NCBI GenBank assembly: GCA_046349935.1
Contig: JAXMBK010000010.1
Span: forward strand, 62,001-126,000
Reading direction: 5' to 3'
Length of the DNA: 64,000 nt
Source: CAIXSC01 sp046349935
Lineage (GTDB): Bacteria; Planctomycetota; Planctomycetia; Pirellulales; Pirellulaceae
The position numbers and the translations under genes were made by a program. Below, piece by piece: positions 34,755 to 42,724 of this stretch. How positions within the stretch are numbered: the first letter of the stretch is position 1; each line of letters starts with the position of its first letter. The notes beneath the pieces are model-generated. The model saw nothing but the letters and a program-made list of their open reading frames with translations. It searched no databases and was not told the DNA's origin.

Positions 34755-36389
34755 ATGACCCGCCGATCCCCACGCCGCTTTCTCGTCGCGTTCGTCGTCG
34801 CCGTTTCGCTTGCTTTCGCCGCGATGTCGCCGGCCGCGGACTCTTCTGCCGCCGATTCTCCAGCGGCTGACGCGCCGCGTCCGAATCTGGTCGTGATCCT
34901 GGCCGACGACCTGGGTTACTCGGATCTGGGCTGCTACGGCGCCGAGATCGACACCCCGGTGCTTGATCAACTGGCGCGCGACGGCTTGCGCTTCACGCAG
35001 TTCTACAACACGGCGCGCTGCTGGCCGACGCGCAGTTCGTTGCTCACCGGCTACTATCCGCAAGCCATTCGACGCGATCAGGTGCCGGGGCTGAAAAGCG
35101 GCGGGCAGGGCGTGCGGCCGGAGTGGGCGCGGTTGCTGCCCGAACTGCTGCAAGCCGCCGGCTATCGGTCGTATCACAGCGGCAAGTGGCACATCGACGG
35201 CAAGGCGCTGCCGGGCGGGTTTGCGCGGTCGTACATGTTGAACGACCACGGTCGTTACTTTTCTGCTCGCAACCATTGGCTCGACGACAAGCCGCTCCCC
35301 GCCGCCCAACGCGACTCGGGCTACTACGCCACCACCGCGATCGCCGATCGAACGATCGAGTGGCTGCAGGAGCACGCGTCGTCGCACTCAGACAAGCCGT
35401 TCTTCCAGTTCGTCGCCTTCACCGCTCCGCACTTTCCGCTCCATGCGCTGCCGGAAGACATCGCCAAGTATCGCGAGCGATATCGGCAAGGCTGGGGCGT
35501 GGTGCGGCAGGAGCGGTACGAGCGGCAGCAGAAGGCGTTGGAACGAGTGGCCGCGTTGTCGGCGGTGGAGCCGGAGGTGGGACCGCCGTACCACTTCCCG
35601 AAGGATTTGGAGAAGCTGGGGCCGGGCGAGGTGAACCGACCGCTGCCGTGGGAGCAGTTGACCGACGAGCAGCGGGCGTTCCAGGCGGACAAGATGGCGA
35701 TCCATGCCGCGATGGTCGACCGGATGGATCGGGAGATCGGCCGCATCGTCGCTCAACTGCGCCAGATGAAGGCGCTCGACAATACGCTCATTCTGTTCTT
35801 GTCGGACAATGGGGCGAGCGCCGAGATCATGGTGCGCGACGATGGACACGACCCGCAGGCGACGCCCGGTTCGGCCGGTTCGCACTTGTGTTTGGGGCCG
35901 GGATGGTCGACGGTTTCGAACACGCCGTTTCGTCGGCACAAGACGTGGGTGCACGAGGGGGGCGTCTCGTCGCCGCTCATCGCGCACTGGCCTAAGGGCA
36001 TCCAAGGGAAAGGGGGGCTGCGACACACGCCGGGGCACGTGGTGGATGTGGTTCCGACGCTGCTGGAGTTGGCGGGGGTGCAGCCGCCGACCGAGTGGCA
36101 GGGCAAGCCGGTCCCGCCGTTGCACGGGGTGAGTCTGACGCCCGCCTTGGCGGCCGACGTGACGGTCGCGCGGGAATCGATTTGGTGGAGCCACGAGGGG
36201 AATCGGGCGTTGCGTGCGGGGGATTGGAAGATTGTGGCTGCGGGGGCCGAGTCGCCGTGGGCGCTGTACAACCTGGCGGATGATCGGGCGGAGGCGCGCG
36301 ATTTGGCCGGCGAGCGGCCGGAGAAAGTCCGCGAATTAGAGGCCTTGTGGACCAAGCTGCGCGACCGCCATTTCGCCCTCGCCAAGTGA
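34755..36389 (+). CDS. Secreted sulfatase
   Basis: This 544-residue exported sulfatase has a signal peptide (FLVAFVVAVSLAFAAMSPA). The formylglycine site is Cys89-Trp-Pro-Thr-Arg93 (CWPTRSSLLTG). The usual consensus is C-x-[PA]-[SA]-R, so Thr at the third variable position is a departure, although R and the LLTG tail are intact. Metal ligands appear in VILADDLGYSDLG, and HSGKWHID and FLSDNG are also family motifs. It would cleave sulfate esters from polysaccharides after maturation by a formylglycine-generating enzyme. It stands alone, 60 bp downstream of fhcC, with the leu attenuator following. Confidence 0.9.
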   Translation: MTRRSPRRFLVAFVVAVSLAFAAMSPAADSSAADSPAADAPRPNLVVILADDLGYSDLGCYGAEIDTPVLDQLARDGLRFTQFYNTARCWPTRSSLLTGYYPQAIRRDQVPGLKSGGQGVRPEWARLLPELLQAAGYRSYHSGKWHIDGKALPGGFARSYMLNDHGRYFSARNHWLDDKPLPAAQRDSGYYATTAIADRTIEWLQEHASSHSDKPFFQFVAFTAPHFPLHALPEDIAKYRERYRQGWGVVRQERYERQQKALERVAALSAVEPEVGPPYHFPKDLEKLGPGEVNRPLPWEQLTDEQRAFQADKMAIHAAMVDRMDREIGRIVAQLRQMKALDNTLILFLSDNGASAEIMVRDDGHDPQATPGSAGSHLCLGPGWSTVSNTPFRRHKTWVHEGGVSSPLIAHWPKGIQGKGGLRHTPGHVVDVVPTLLELAGVQPPTEWQGKPVPPLHGVSLTPALAADVTVARESIWWSHEGNRALRAGDWKIVAAGAESPWALYNLADDRAEARDLAGERPEKVRELEALWTKLRDRHFALAK

Positions 36390-36405
36390 CTCGAGCGTTT
36401 GCACC

Positions 36406-36434
36406 TTGACCCAAACCGGTCCGTGGACTAAAGT
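36406..36434 (+). promoter_or_regulatory. Putative promoter for the leu leader
   Basis: TTGACC (36406-36411) and TAAAGT (36429-36434) are separated by 17 bp, close to sigma-70 consensus. Transcription would start near 36441, about 110 bp before the leader peptide. Confidence 0.6.
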
Positions 36435-36472
36435 TCCTTGCGAAATAAGTCCGAATAAGATCGCCGTGTGCC

Positions 36473-36520
36473 TTTGCATTGCTTTGTATTTGCATCGCTT
36501 TGTAACTGCATTGCTTTGCA
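36473..36520 (+). repeat. Three tandem 16-bp repeats in the leu leader
   Basis: TTTGCATTGCTTTGTA (36473-36488), TTTGCATCGCTTTGTA (36489-36504) and ACTGCATTGCTTTGCA (36505-36520) are head-to-tail variants of one unit, more AT-rich than the surroundings. They lie in the transcribed leader upstream of the leader peptide. Confidence 0.85.
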
Positions 36521-36550
36521 ACAGTGCAGCGACGGCGGAGAAGAGAACCG

Positions 36551-36616
36551 ATGAGCGTGCGTCGACTTACCCTACCCCTGATGCTTCTAATGCAGCTTGC
36601 CCTAGGCAAGCCGTAG
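36551..36616 (+). CDS. leuL: Leucine-rich leader peptide of the leuA attenuator
   Basis: A 21-codon frame begins at ATG 36551 and ends with TAG at 36614-36616. Seven of its 21 residues are Leu, encoded by CTT, CTA, CTG, CTT, CTA, CTT and CTA, although the genome is GC-rich and would favour CTG/CTC. The peptide reads MSVRRLTLPLML and then LMQLALGKP. GGAG at 36537-36540 lies ten bases upstream. This is the pattern of classical amino-acid leader peptides: ribosome stalling at scarce-Leu codons senses leucyl-tRNA supply. No product function other than sensing is expected. It is too short for ordinary gene callers. Confidence 0.85.
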   Translation: MSVRRLTLPLMLLMQLALGKP

Positions 36617-36706
36617 GGGTCGCGCGCACGACGTATACAAGCAGCCAACACGCAGCGTATACCGACAGACAGCAGACCCCGAGCCCGAAGGCTTCGGGGT
36701 TTTTTT
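36574..36706 (+). promoter_or_regulatory. Leucine transcription attenuator with intrinsic terminator
   Basis: Four segments can be seen. Segment 1 (ACCCCTG, 36574-36580, inside the Leu codons) can pair with segment 2 (TAGGGGT, 36614-36620, overlapping the leader stop), enclosing a perfect GCTTGCC/GGCAAGC hairpin (36595-36611). Segment 2 (GGGGTC, 36616-36621) can pair instead with segment 3 (GACCCC, 36675-36680), bridged by GTATAC/GTATAC. Segment 3 also forms the 5' arm of the terminator: ACCCCGA...GCC-CGAA-GGC...TCGGGGT (36676-36700), then seven T residues (36700-36706). Starvation (ribosome stalled on segment 1) would favour 2:3 and read-through; leucine sufficiency (ribosome on the stop, masking 2) would favour 3:4 termination. 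Pairing read by eye; energies not computed. Confidence 0.85.
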
Positions 36707-36730
36707 GTTTCCTTACCGAGGTACCTTTCC

Positions 36731-38275
36731 ATGTCCGCTCAGCGACGCGTTCTGATCTTCGACACCACGCTCCGCGACGGCGAGCAATCGCCGGGTTGCA
36801 GCATGAATCTGGCCGAGAAGCTGGAGATGGCCGGCGCGCTGGCGGAGCTGGGAGTCGACGTGATGGAAGCGGGCTTCCCGATCGCCTCGCCGGGCGACTT
36901 TGAAGCGGTGCGCGAGATCGCCAAGTCGGTGAAAGGGCCGACCATCTGCGGGCTCGCTCGCTGCAACGACGCCGACATCGATCGGGCGTGGGAGGCGCTG
37001 CAGCACGCGGTTCGCGCACGTATTCACGTCTTCTTGGCGACGAGCGCGATTCACCGCGAGTTCAAGCTGCGGATGACGACCGACGAAATCGTCGCTCGAG
37101 CCGTCGCGGGCGTGCAGCGCGCCAAGCGGTACTGCGACGACATCGAGTTTTCGCCGGAGGATGCGGCGCGGACCGAGCACGACTTTCTGTGTCGCGTGGT
37201 CGAGGCGGCGATCGAGGCGGGGGCGACGACCGTGAACATTCCCGACACCGTCGGCTATGCCACGCCGCAACAGATGGGCGCCACGATCGCGATGCTCAAA
37301 AACCGCGTCCCCAACATCGACAAGGCCGTAATCAGCGTCCACTGCCACAACGACCTGGGGCTCGCCGTCGCCAACAGCCTGGCGGGCGTGGAGAGCGGCG
37401 CGGGGCAAATCGAATGCACGATCAACGGCATCGGCGAACGCGCCGGCAACTGTGCGCTCGAAGAAGTCGTCATGGCGCTGCGCACGCGTCACGACTACTA
37501 CGGTTGCGACACGGGCGTGCAGACGCGCCGGCTGGTGCCGGTCAGCCGTCTGTTGACGTCGATCACCGGCATGCAGGTGCAGCGCAACAAGGCGATTGTG
37601 GGCCGCAACGCGTTCGCGCACGAAGCGGGCATCCATCAAGACGGGATGCTCAAGGAACGCCGCACCTACGAGATCATGGCGCCCGAGGACGTCGGGTTCC
37701 AGAAGACCGATTTGGTGTTGGGCAAACACAGCGGCCGAGCGGCGTTGGCGGACCGAGCGCGGGCGCTCGGCTTCGAACTCACCGGCGACCAGCTGCAGCG
37801 CGTGTTCGACGACTTCAAACGGCTGTGCGACAAGAAGAAGGAAGTGTACGACGGCGACCTGATCGCGCTCATCGAAGGGCGGCTCAGCGAATCGCCGCAG
37901 GAAGAGTGGACGTTGGTGGCGTTCGAGGTGGCGTCGGGTTCGGGCCGTAAGCCGTTCGCGAAGCTCACCGTTCGCCGCGGCCAGCAAGAGTCGACCGAGC
38001 AGTCGGACGAAGGGGACGGTCCGATCGATGCGGCGTTCTTGGTGGCCGAGCGGATTACGGGGATCAAGCTGGAGTGCAAGGACTTTCAGGTCCGCAGCAC
38101 GAGCCTCGGGCACGACGCGCAGGCCGACGTCACGCTGCTCATCGAGCACGGCGGCAAGGCCTACCGCGGCCGCGGCGTCTCGACCGACAGCGTCGAAGCC
38201 ACCGTCAAAGCGCTGCTGAACGCCGCCAATCGCATCGCGATCGGCGCCGCCCATGGCAGCGCTGAACGAACGTAA
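36731..38275 (+). CDS. leuA: 2-isopropylmalate synthase
   Basis: LeuA condenses acetyl-CoA with 2-ketoisovalerate, the first committed step of leucine synthesis. The catalytic TIM barrel has FDTTLRDGEQSPG (residues 9-21), metal-binding HCHNDLG and the substrate loop GIGERAGN. From about residue 390 the regulatory LeuA dimer domain, which binds leucine for feedback inhibition, follows (FEVASGSGRKPFAKL, KAYRGRGVSTDSVEATVKALL). At 514 residues it is a standard short-type enzyme. GAGG nine bases before ATG 36731 lies just beyond the attenuator T-tract. Transcription is predicted to be controlled by the leader described above. Confidence 0.96.
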   Translation: MSAQRRVLIFDTTLRDGEQSPGCSMNLAEKLEMAGALAELGVDVMEAGFPIASPGDFEAVREIAKSVKGPTICGLARCNDADIDRAWEALQHAVRARIHVFLATSAIHREFKLRMTTDEIVARAVAGVQRAKRYCDDIEFSPEDAARTEHDFLCRVVEAAIEAGATTVNIPDTVGYATPQQMGATIAMLKNRVPNIDKAVISVHCHNDLGLAVANSLAGVESGAGQIECTINGIGERAGNCALEEVVMALRTRHDYYGCDTGVQTRRLVPVSRLLTSITGMQVQRNKAIVGRNAFAHEAGIHQDGMLKERRTYEIMAPEDVGFQKTDLVLGKHSGRAALADRARALGFELTGDQLQRVFDDFKRLCDKKKEVYDGDLIALIEGRLSESPQEEWTLVAFEVASGSGRKPFAKLTVRRGQQESTEQSDEGDGPIDAAFLVAERITGIKLECKDFQVRSTSLGHDAQADVTLLIEHGGKAYRGRGVSTDSVEATVKALLNAANRIAIGAAHGSAERT

Positions 38276-38294
38276 CGCGTCACCAACAGCCCTC

Positions 38295-38319
38295 AGCCGG
38301 AAGGCGCCCGCCTCCGGCT
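38295..38319. repeat. Palindrome between leuA and metG
   Basis: AGCCGG and CCGGCT arms with an inner GGC/GCC form a 25-bp hairpin without a T-tract. It could be a REP-like element or a weak factor-dependent terminator. Confidence 0.45.
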
Positions 38320-38350
38320 CGCCAGCCAACCGGCTCATGAAAGCCAAACG

Positions 38351-40402
38351 ATGACTCTATCCGACAAGCGAATCTTGGTGACCGCGGCGCTGCCGTACGC
38401 GAACGGTCCGATCCACATCGGCCATTTGGTCGAGTACATCCAGACCGACATCTGGGTGCGTTTTCAGAAGCTGCGCGGGCGGCGGTGCACATTCATTTGC
38501 GCCGACGACACGCACGGCACGGCGATCATGATTCGCGCGCGGAAAGAGGGGCGGTCCGAAGAACAACTGATCGCCGAAATGAGTGCCGCGCATCAGCGCG
38601 ACTTCGCCGGCTTCGACATCGGTTTCGACAACTACGGCAGCACGAACAGCCCTGAGAATCGTCGGCTTTGCGGCGAGATCTGGGCGTCGCTGCGGCAGTC
38701 GGGGTTGGTGGTCGAACGGGAAGTGACGCAGTTGTACGATCCGGTCGCCGGCACGTTCCTGGCCGACCGGTTCGTGAAAGGGACTTGCCCCAAGTGCAAG
38801 GCGCCCGATCAGTACGGCGACAGTTGTGAACGCTGCACCGCCACGTATTCGCCAGGCGACTTGATCGACCCGGTGAGCACATTGTCGGGGGCGAAGCCCG
38901 AGCTGCGCGGGGCGAAGCACTTGTTCGTCGAGCTGGAAAAGCTGCACGCGTTTCTCGAGCAGTGGACGCAGTGCGGCGAGCATCTGCAGCCGGAGGTGGC
39001 CAACTACTTGAAGGGGCACTTCTTGAACGAGCCGTTGCGCGACTGGGACGTGTCGCGGCCGGCGCCCTACTTTGGGTTCGAGATTCCCGACGCACCGGGA
39101 CACTACTGGTACGTTTGGTTCGATGCGCCGATCGGGTACATCGCGTCGACGGCCGAGTGGTGTGCTCGGAACGGCGAGCGGCTGGAGGATTGGTGGAAGA
39201 GCGACGACGCCGAGATCCACCACTTCATCGGCAAGGACATTACGTACTTTCACACGCTGTTCTGGCCGGGCATGCTCAAGTCGGCCGGATACAGCCTGCC
39301 GACGAAGGTGCACATCCACGGCTTCCTCACGGTGGCCGGCGAGAAGATGTCGAAGAGCCGCGGGACGTTCGTGAAAGCCGAAACGTTCCTCAAGCACCTC
39401 GACCCCAGCGGTCTGCGCTACTACTACGCCTCGAAGCTCGGCCCGCGCCTCGACGACCTCGACCTGAACCTCGAGGAATACGTCAACAAGGTGAACGCGG
39501 ACCTGGTGAACAAGGTGGTGAATCTGGCGAGTCGGTCGGCGAAGTTGGTGCAAGCGACCGGCTTGTCGGCCGTCTATCCGGACGACGGCGGGTTGTTCGC
39601 TCAAGGCGCGGCAGTCGGGCAAGAGATCGCCGCCGCCTACGAAGCGTGCGACTACTCGCGCGCCACGCGGCTGATCATGGAGCTGGCGGACCGCGCGAAC
39701 GCGTACGTCGACGCGCAGGCCCCGTGGAAGCTGAAGAACGACCCCGCGTTGGCTGGCCGGTTGCAGGACATTTGCACCGTGTCGCTCAATTTGTTCCGTC
39801 AGATTGTGACGTATCTGGCGCCCATCTTGCCGCGGTTGGCGCGGCAAGCCGGCGAGCTGCTGACGACGCCGCTCGACCATTGGAATCACTCGCAGACCCC
39901 GTTGGTCGGCACGTCCGTCGCGCCGTTCCAGCACTTGATGAAACGCATCGAACGAAAGGACCTCGAAGCCATGATTGAAGACAGCAAAGAAGCGGCGACT
40001 GAATCGGCCGTTCCCGCCGCCCCCGCCGCACCGGTGGATTCCGACGCCTCGCTGTTGGCCGAGCCGCTGGCGCCGCAGATCACGATCGACGAGTTTGCGA
40101 AGGTCGACTTGCGCGTGGCCCGGGTGTTGTCGGCCGAGGACGTGCCGGAAGCGAAGAAGCTGTTGAAGCTGACCGTGAGCTTGGGCGGCGAGCACAAGCG
40201 GACGGTGTTCGCGGGGATCAAGGCGGCGTACAAGCCCGAGCAGCTGGTGGGGCGGTTGGTGCTCATCGTGGCGAACTTGGCGCCGCGGCAGATGAAGTTT
40301 GGGTTGAGCGAGGGGATGATCGTGGCGGTCGGACCGGGCGAGAAGGAGGTCTTCTTGCTGGGAGTCGACGAAGGGGCCAAGCCGGGTCAGCGAGCGCACT
40401 AG
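38351..40402 (+). CDS. metG: Methionyl-tRNA synthetase with C-terminal tRNA-binding domain
   Basis: This class I synthetase charges tRNA-Met. The HIGH motif is GPIHIGHL (about 16-23). A zinc knuckle is present in CPKCKAPDQYGDSCERC. KMSKS is intact in EKMSKSRGTF (about 331). An anticodon-binding helical domain follows, and from about residue 575 an EMAP-II/Trbp111-like OB-fold domain (FAKVDLRVARVLSAEDVPEA, VLIVANLAPRQMKFGLSEGM) that aids dimerisation and tRNA binding. At 683 residues it is a full-length type. The stop codon overlaps a palindrome (40400-40419). It lies 75 bp after leuA and could be partly co-transcribed. Confidence 0.97.
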   Translation: MTLSDKRILVTAALPYANGPIHIGHLVEYIQTDIWVRFQKLRGRRCTFICADDTHGTAIMIRARKEGRSEEQLIAEMSAAHQRDFAGFDIGFDNYGSTNSPENRRLCGEIWASLRQSGLVVEREVTQLYDPVAGTFLADRFVKGTCPKCKAPDQYGDSCERCTATYSPGDLIDPVSTLSGAKPELRGAKHLFVELEKLHAFLEQWTQCGEHLQPEVANYLKGHFLNEPLRDWDVSRPAPYFGFEIPDAPGHYWYVWFDAPIGYIASTAEWCARNGERLEDWWKSDDAEIHHFIGKDITYFHTLFWPGMLKSAGYSLPTKVHIHGFLTVAGEKMSKSRGTFVKAETFLKHLDPSGLRYYYASKLGPRLDDLDLNLEEYVNKVNADLVNKVVNLASRSAKLVQATGLSAVYPDDGGLFAQGAAVGQEIAAAYEACDYSRATRLIMELADRANAYVDAQAPWKLKNDPALAGRLQDICTVSLNLFRQIVTYLAPILPRLARQAGELLTTPLDHWNHSQTPLVGTSVAPFQHLMKRIERKDLEAMIEDSKEAATESAVPAAPAAPVDSDASLLAEPLAPQITIDEFAKVDLRVARVLSAEDVPEAKKLLKLTVSLGGEHKRTVFAGIKAAYKPEQLVGRLVLIVANLAPRQMKFGLSEGMIVAVGPGEKEVFLLGVDEGAKPGQRAH

Positions 40403-40423
40403 CACGGCTGGCAGTGCTACAAT
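40400..40423 (+). promoter_or_regulatory. Palindrome and extended -10 box upstream of aroE
   Basis: TAGCAC (40400-40405) and GTGCTA (40414-40419) form an inverted repeat that includes the metG stop codon; on the minus strand it starts GTAG like the window's REPs. TGCTACAAT (40415-40423) overlaps its right arm and resembles an extended -10 element about 30 bp before the aroE start. No good -35 box is seen. Confidence 0.35.
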
Positions 40424-40453
40424 GTCCGCATCTTGTCGAAAGGAAAGGCGGAC

Positions 40454-41317
40454 ATGTCTGACCCGTCGCGTCACGAGAATGCGTTGCAAGAGATCGTCTG
40501 CTGCATGGGGCAGCCGGTCGCGGGGAACCCCACGCAGTTCATGATGGAACGAGCCTTCGCCGCCGCGGGGCTCGACTGGCGTTACCTGACGCTCGAGGTG
40601 CCGCCGGAAAAGCTGGGGGACGCGGTGCGCGGCATGCGCGCGATGGGCTTTCGCGGCGGCAACTTCACGATCCCGCATAAGGTGGCCGTGCTGCCGTTGC
40701 TGGACGGGTTGAGCGCGGCGGCCGAGTTGGCGGGGGCGGTGAACTGCGTCCACCGCGAAGGGGACCGGCTGTTGGGCGAGAACACCGACGGCAAGGGATT
40801 TCTGCAGTCGCTCCGCACGCTCGCCGATCCGCTCGACAAACGCGTGGTGATCCTGGGCGCCGGCGGGGCCGCGCGCGCGATCGCGGTCGAAGTGGGGCTC
40901 GCGAAACCGGCCGAAGTGATCATCGTGAATCGTTCGCCCGAGCGGGGCGGGGAGCTGGCTCGGTTGCTCAACGAACGCGTGCAGGTCGCGGCGCACTACG
41001 CGCCGTGGCAAGGAGACTACGTCGTGCCGGAGACGGCGCAGATCGTGATTCAAGCCACCTCGATCGGGCTGGGCGATCCGCAGGCTCGAGTGCCGTTGGA
41101 CGTGCAGTCGCTGCGTCCGCACATGGTGGTCGCGGACGTGGTCTTCAACCCGCCGCGGACTCGGCTGTTGCGCGAGGCGGCCGAGCTGGGCTGCTCGACG
41201 TTGGACGGGCTGGGCATGTTGGTGAACCAAGCGGTCGTCGGTTTCAAGATCTGGACGGGCGTGGCGCCGGATGCGGAAGTGATGCGCGAGGCGCTTGAGG
41301 AATATCTGGAGATATAG
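40454..41317 (+). CDS. aroE: Shikimate dehydrogenase
   Basis: AroE reduces 3-dehydroshikimate to shikimate with NADPH in aromatic amino acid synthesis. The shikimate-binding Lys and Asp are in NFTIPHKVAVLP and ENTDGKGF. The nucleotide-binding loop is VVILGAGGAARAIAVEV, and NRSPERG supplies the NADP phosphate contact. The C-terminal GLGMLVNQAVVGFKIWTG is typical. ATG 40454 is preferred (AGGAAAGG just upstream) over an in-frame TTG at 40433, giving 287 residues. deoC follows after five bases, so the two are probably co-transcribed although their pathways differ. Confidence 0.94.
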   Translation: MSDPSRHENALQEIVCCMGQPVAGNPTQFMMERAFAAAGLDWRYLTLEVPPEKLGDAVRGMRAMGFRGGNFTIPHKVAVLPLLDGLSAAAELAGAVNCVHREGDRLLGENTDGKGFLQSLRTLADPLDKRVVILGAGGAARAIAVEVGLAKPAEVIIVNRSPERGGELARLLNERVQVAAHYAPWQGDYVVPETAQIVIQATSIGLGDPQARVPLDVQSLRPHMVVADVVFNPPRTRLLREAAELGCSTLDGLGMLVNQAVVGFKIWTGVAPDAEVMREALEEYLEI

Positions 41318-41322
41318 GTGCG

Positions 41323-42018
41323 ATGAACGACGAGTATTTGCAGTACGCGAAGATGATCGACCATTCGTTGTTGCAGCCGGTGCTGACGGAGTCGGAGCTG
41401 GAGGCGGGGTGTCGGTTGGCGCTGGAGTACGACGTGGCGAGCGTGTGTATGCTGCCGTACTTTCTGCCGCGCGGCGCGGCCATGTTGCGCGGCAGTACGG
41501 TGAAGGCCAGCACGACGATCGGATTCCCGCACGGCGGGCACACGACGGCGATCAAGCGGGCCGAGGCGCAGCAGGCGATTGCGGACGGCTGCGAAGAGCT
41601 CGACATGGTCGTGAACATCTCGCAGGTGTTGAGCGGCCAGTGGGACTACGTGCGCGACGACATCGCCGCAGTAATCGACGTCGCGCACGCGGCGGGTCAG
41701 AAGGTGAAGGTGATCTTTGAGAACTGTTTCCTGCGCGACGAGCACAAGATTCGGTTGTGCGAGATCTGCGGCGAGCTGAATGCGGACTGGGTGAAGACGT
41801 CGACCGGCTACGGCGCCACAGGCGCGACGATGGACGACCTGCGCCTGATGCGCAAGCACTCCCCCGCGCACGTGCAAGTGAAAGCGGCCGGCGGCGTCCG
41901 CGACTTCGACGCCCTCGTCGCCGTCCGCGCCCTAGGCGTCTCGCGCTGCGGCGCCAGCCGCACCCGCGAAATCCTAGATGAATGCCGCCGTAGAACAGGC
42001 TTCCAGCCTGTTAAGTAA
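41323..42018 (+). CDS. deoC: Deoxyribose-phosphate aldolase
   Basis: DeoC splits 2-deoxyribose-5-phosphate into glyceraldehyde-3-phosphate and acetaldehyde. The class I aldolase residues are present: Asp94 in EELDMVVNI, Schiff-base Lys158 in WVKTSTGYG and Lys187 in VQVKAAGGV. Length is 231 residues, typical for the family. The last residues (RTGFQPVK) are encoded by a REP palindrome, which also places the stop codon at 42016-42018. The original C-terminus has therefore been replaced or extended without touching the barrel. No other nucleoside catabolism gene is adjacent. Confidence 0.93.
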   Translation: MNDEYLQYAKMIDHSLLQPVLTESELEAGCRLALEYDVASVCMLPYFLPRGAAMLRGSTVKASTTIGFPHGGHTTAIKRAEAQQAIADGCEELDMVVNISQVLSGQWDYVRDDIAAVIDVAHAAGQKVKVIFENCFLRDEHKIRLCEICGELNADWVKTSTGYGATGATMDDLRLMRKHSPAHVQVKAAGGVRDFDALVAVRALGVSRCGASRTREILDECRRRTGFQPVK

Positions 42019-42050
42019 CAACAAACGTAGAACAGGCTTCCAGCCTGTTA
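41990..42050 (+). repeat. Two copies of the GTAG-AACAGGCTTCC REP at the deoC end
   Basis: GTAG followed by AACAGGCTTCCAGCCTGTT occurs at 41990-42012 (inside deoC) and again at 42027-42049, 37 bp apart and in the same orientation. The palindrome arms are AACAGGCT and AGCCTGTT with a TCC centre. Confidence 0.9.
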
Positions 42051-42133
42051 AATGAAGTACCAAACCGGCGTCCCGCTAGAGACAGACCGTTCATCCAACA
42101 CACGGCGGACGTCTTTCTGCCCGGCGGCCATTC

Positions 42134-42634
42134 ATGTCCGACTTCTTCTCCAGCGCCGAAGATCGACGCAGCGTGCCGTTGGGATTGGTGTTGGAAATTG
42201 TGTCGCTGATCTTGTTTTGTTTGACGCCGTACGGCGTCGGCCATGGGGTCGCCCCGATCGGCCTGGTGATGTTCTTCGGTCCGTTTTTCCATACTCTTTC
42301 GATGGAAGCAGCGCTAGGAGTGTATGGCATTGGCGCTTTGGCGCTCGGTGCACTGCCCGGCCGGCGCGGCCTGCGGTGCGCGACGTCCATACTCGCTTGC
42401 TTGTCGTGGTTGGCTGGCGCCGTGCTGGCGTGGTCGCAGAACTTGCCTCTTGATCCAACCGACGTGACGATGATCCTGTCGTTCATCAGCCCGATCGCCG
42501 TCGTTACGATCCGCGTCGTTCAGTTTTGCGCGTTGCCGCGGTCGGAACAGCAGTTTTCCTTGCAGGACGTTTTCATGCTTTTCGGATCGACGGCCATCTA
42601 TCTCGGGGGCGTCGTCCCGTTGATGATGAAGTGA
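42134..42634 (+). CDS. Membrane protein of unknown function
   Basis: This 166-residue protein contains about five hydrophobic segments (LVLEIVSLILFCLTPYGV, LVMFFGPFFHTLSME, VYGIGALALGAL, ILACLSWLAGAVLAWS and others). A short charged N-terminus MSDFFSSAEDRRS precedes them. I recognise no family, and no ribosome site is convincing. The next small gene on the same strand also encodes a membrane protein with similar character, separated by a REPIN. It could be a paralogous remnant. Confidence 0.55.
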   Translation: MSDFFSSAEDRRSVPLGLVLEIVSLILFCLTPYGVGHGVAPIGLVMFFGPFFHTLSMEAALGVYGIGALALGALPGRRGLRCATSILACLSWLAGAVLAWSQNLPLDPTDVTMILSFISPIAVVTIRVVQFCALPRSEQQFSLQDVFMLFGSTAIYLGGVVPLMMK

Positions 42635-42640
42635 CTGATC

Positions 42641-42710
42641 GTCGTGGATCGCTCCGCGATCCAACGCTTTTGTTGCGCCAACCGAGTCGGACCGCGGAGC
42701 GGTCCGCTAC
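42641..42710. repeat. REPIN: inverted pair of REP palindromes
   Basis: GTCGT plus GGATCGCTCCGCGATCC (42641-42662) is followed after 26 bp by GGACCGCGGAGCGGTCC plus GCTAC (42689-42710), which on the opposite strand begins GTAG. The centres are TCC and GGA. The pair therefore forms the head-to-head layout of a REPIN between two membrane-protein genes. Confidence 0.85.
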
Positions 42711-42724
42711 GATGGGGCCCCGCC

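Noticed and set aside
36390..36730. T-box or riboswitch upstream of leuA
   Set aside because: No T-box core sequence was seen, and the leucine-rich leader peptide with alternative stems explains the terminator better.
38357..41230. Open frame of 957 codons on the minus strand opposite metG and aroE
   Set aside because: It is Arg/His/Leu-rich with no conserved motif and covers two well-supported genes; long antisense frames are common in GC-rich DNA.
42644..42724. N-terminal extension of the small membrane protein
   Set aside because: Those codons belong to the REPIN; the internal ATG at 42725 begins the hydrophobic protein.
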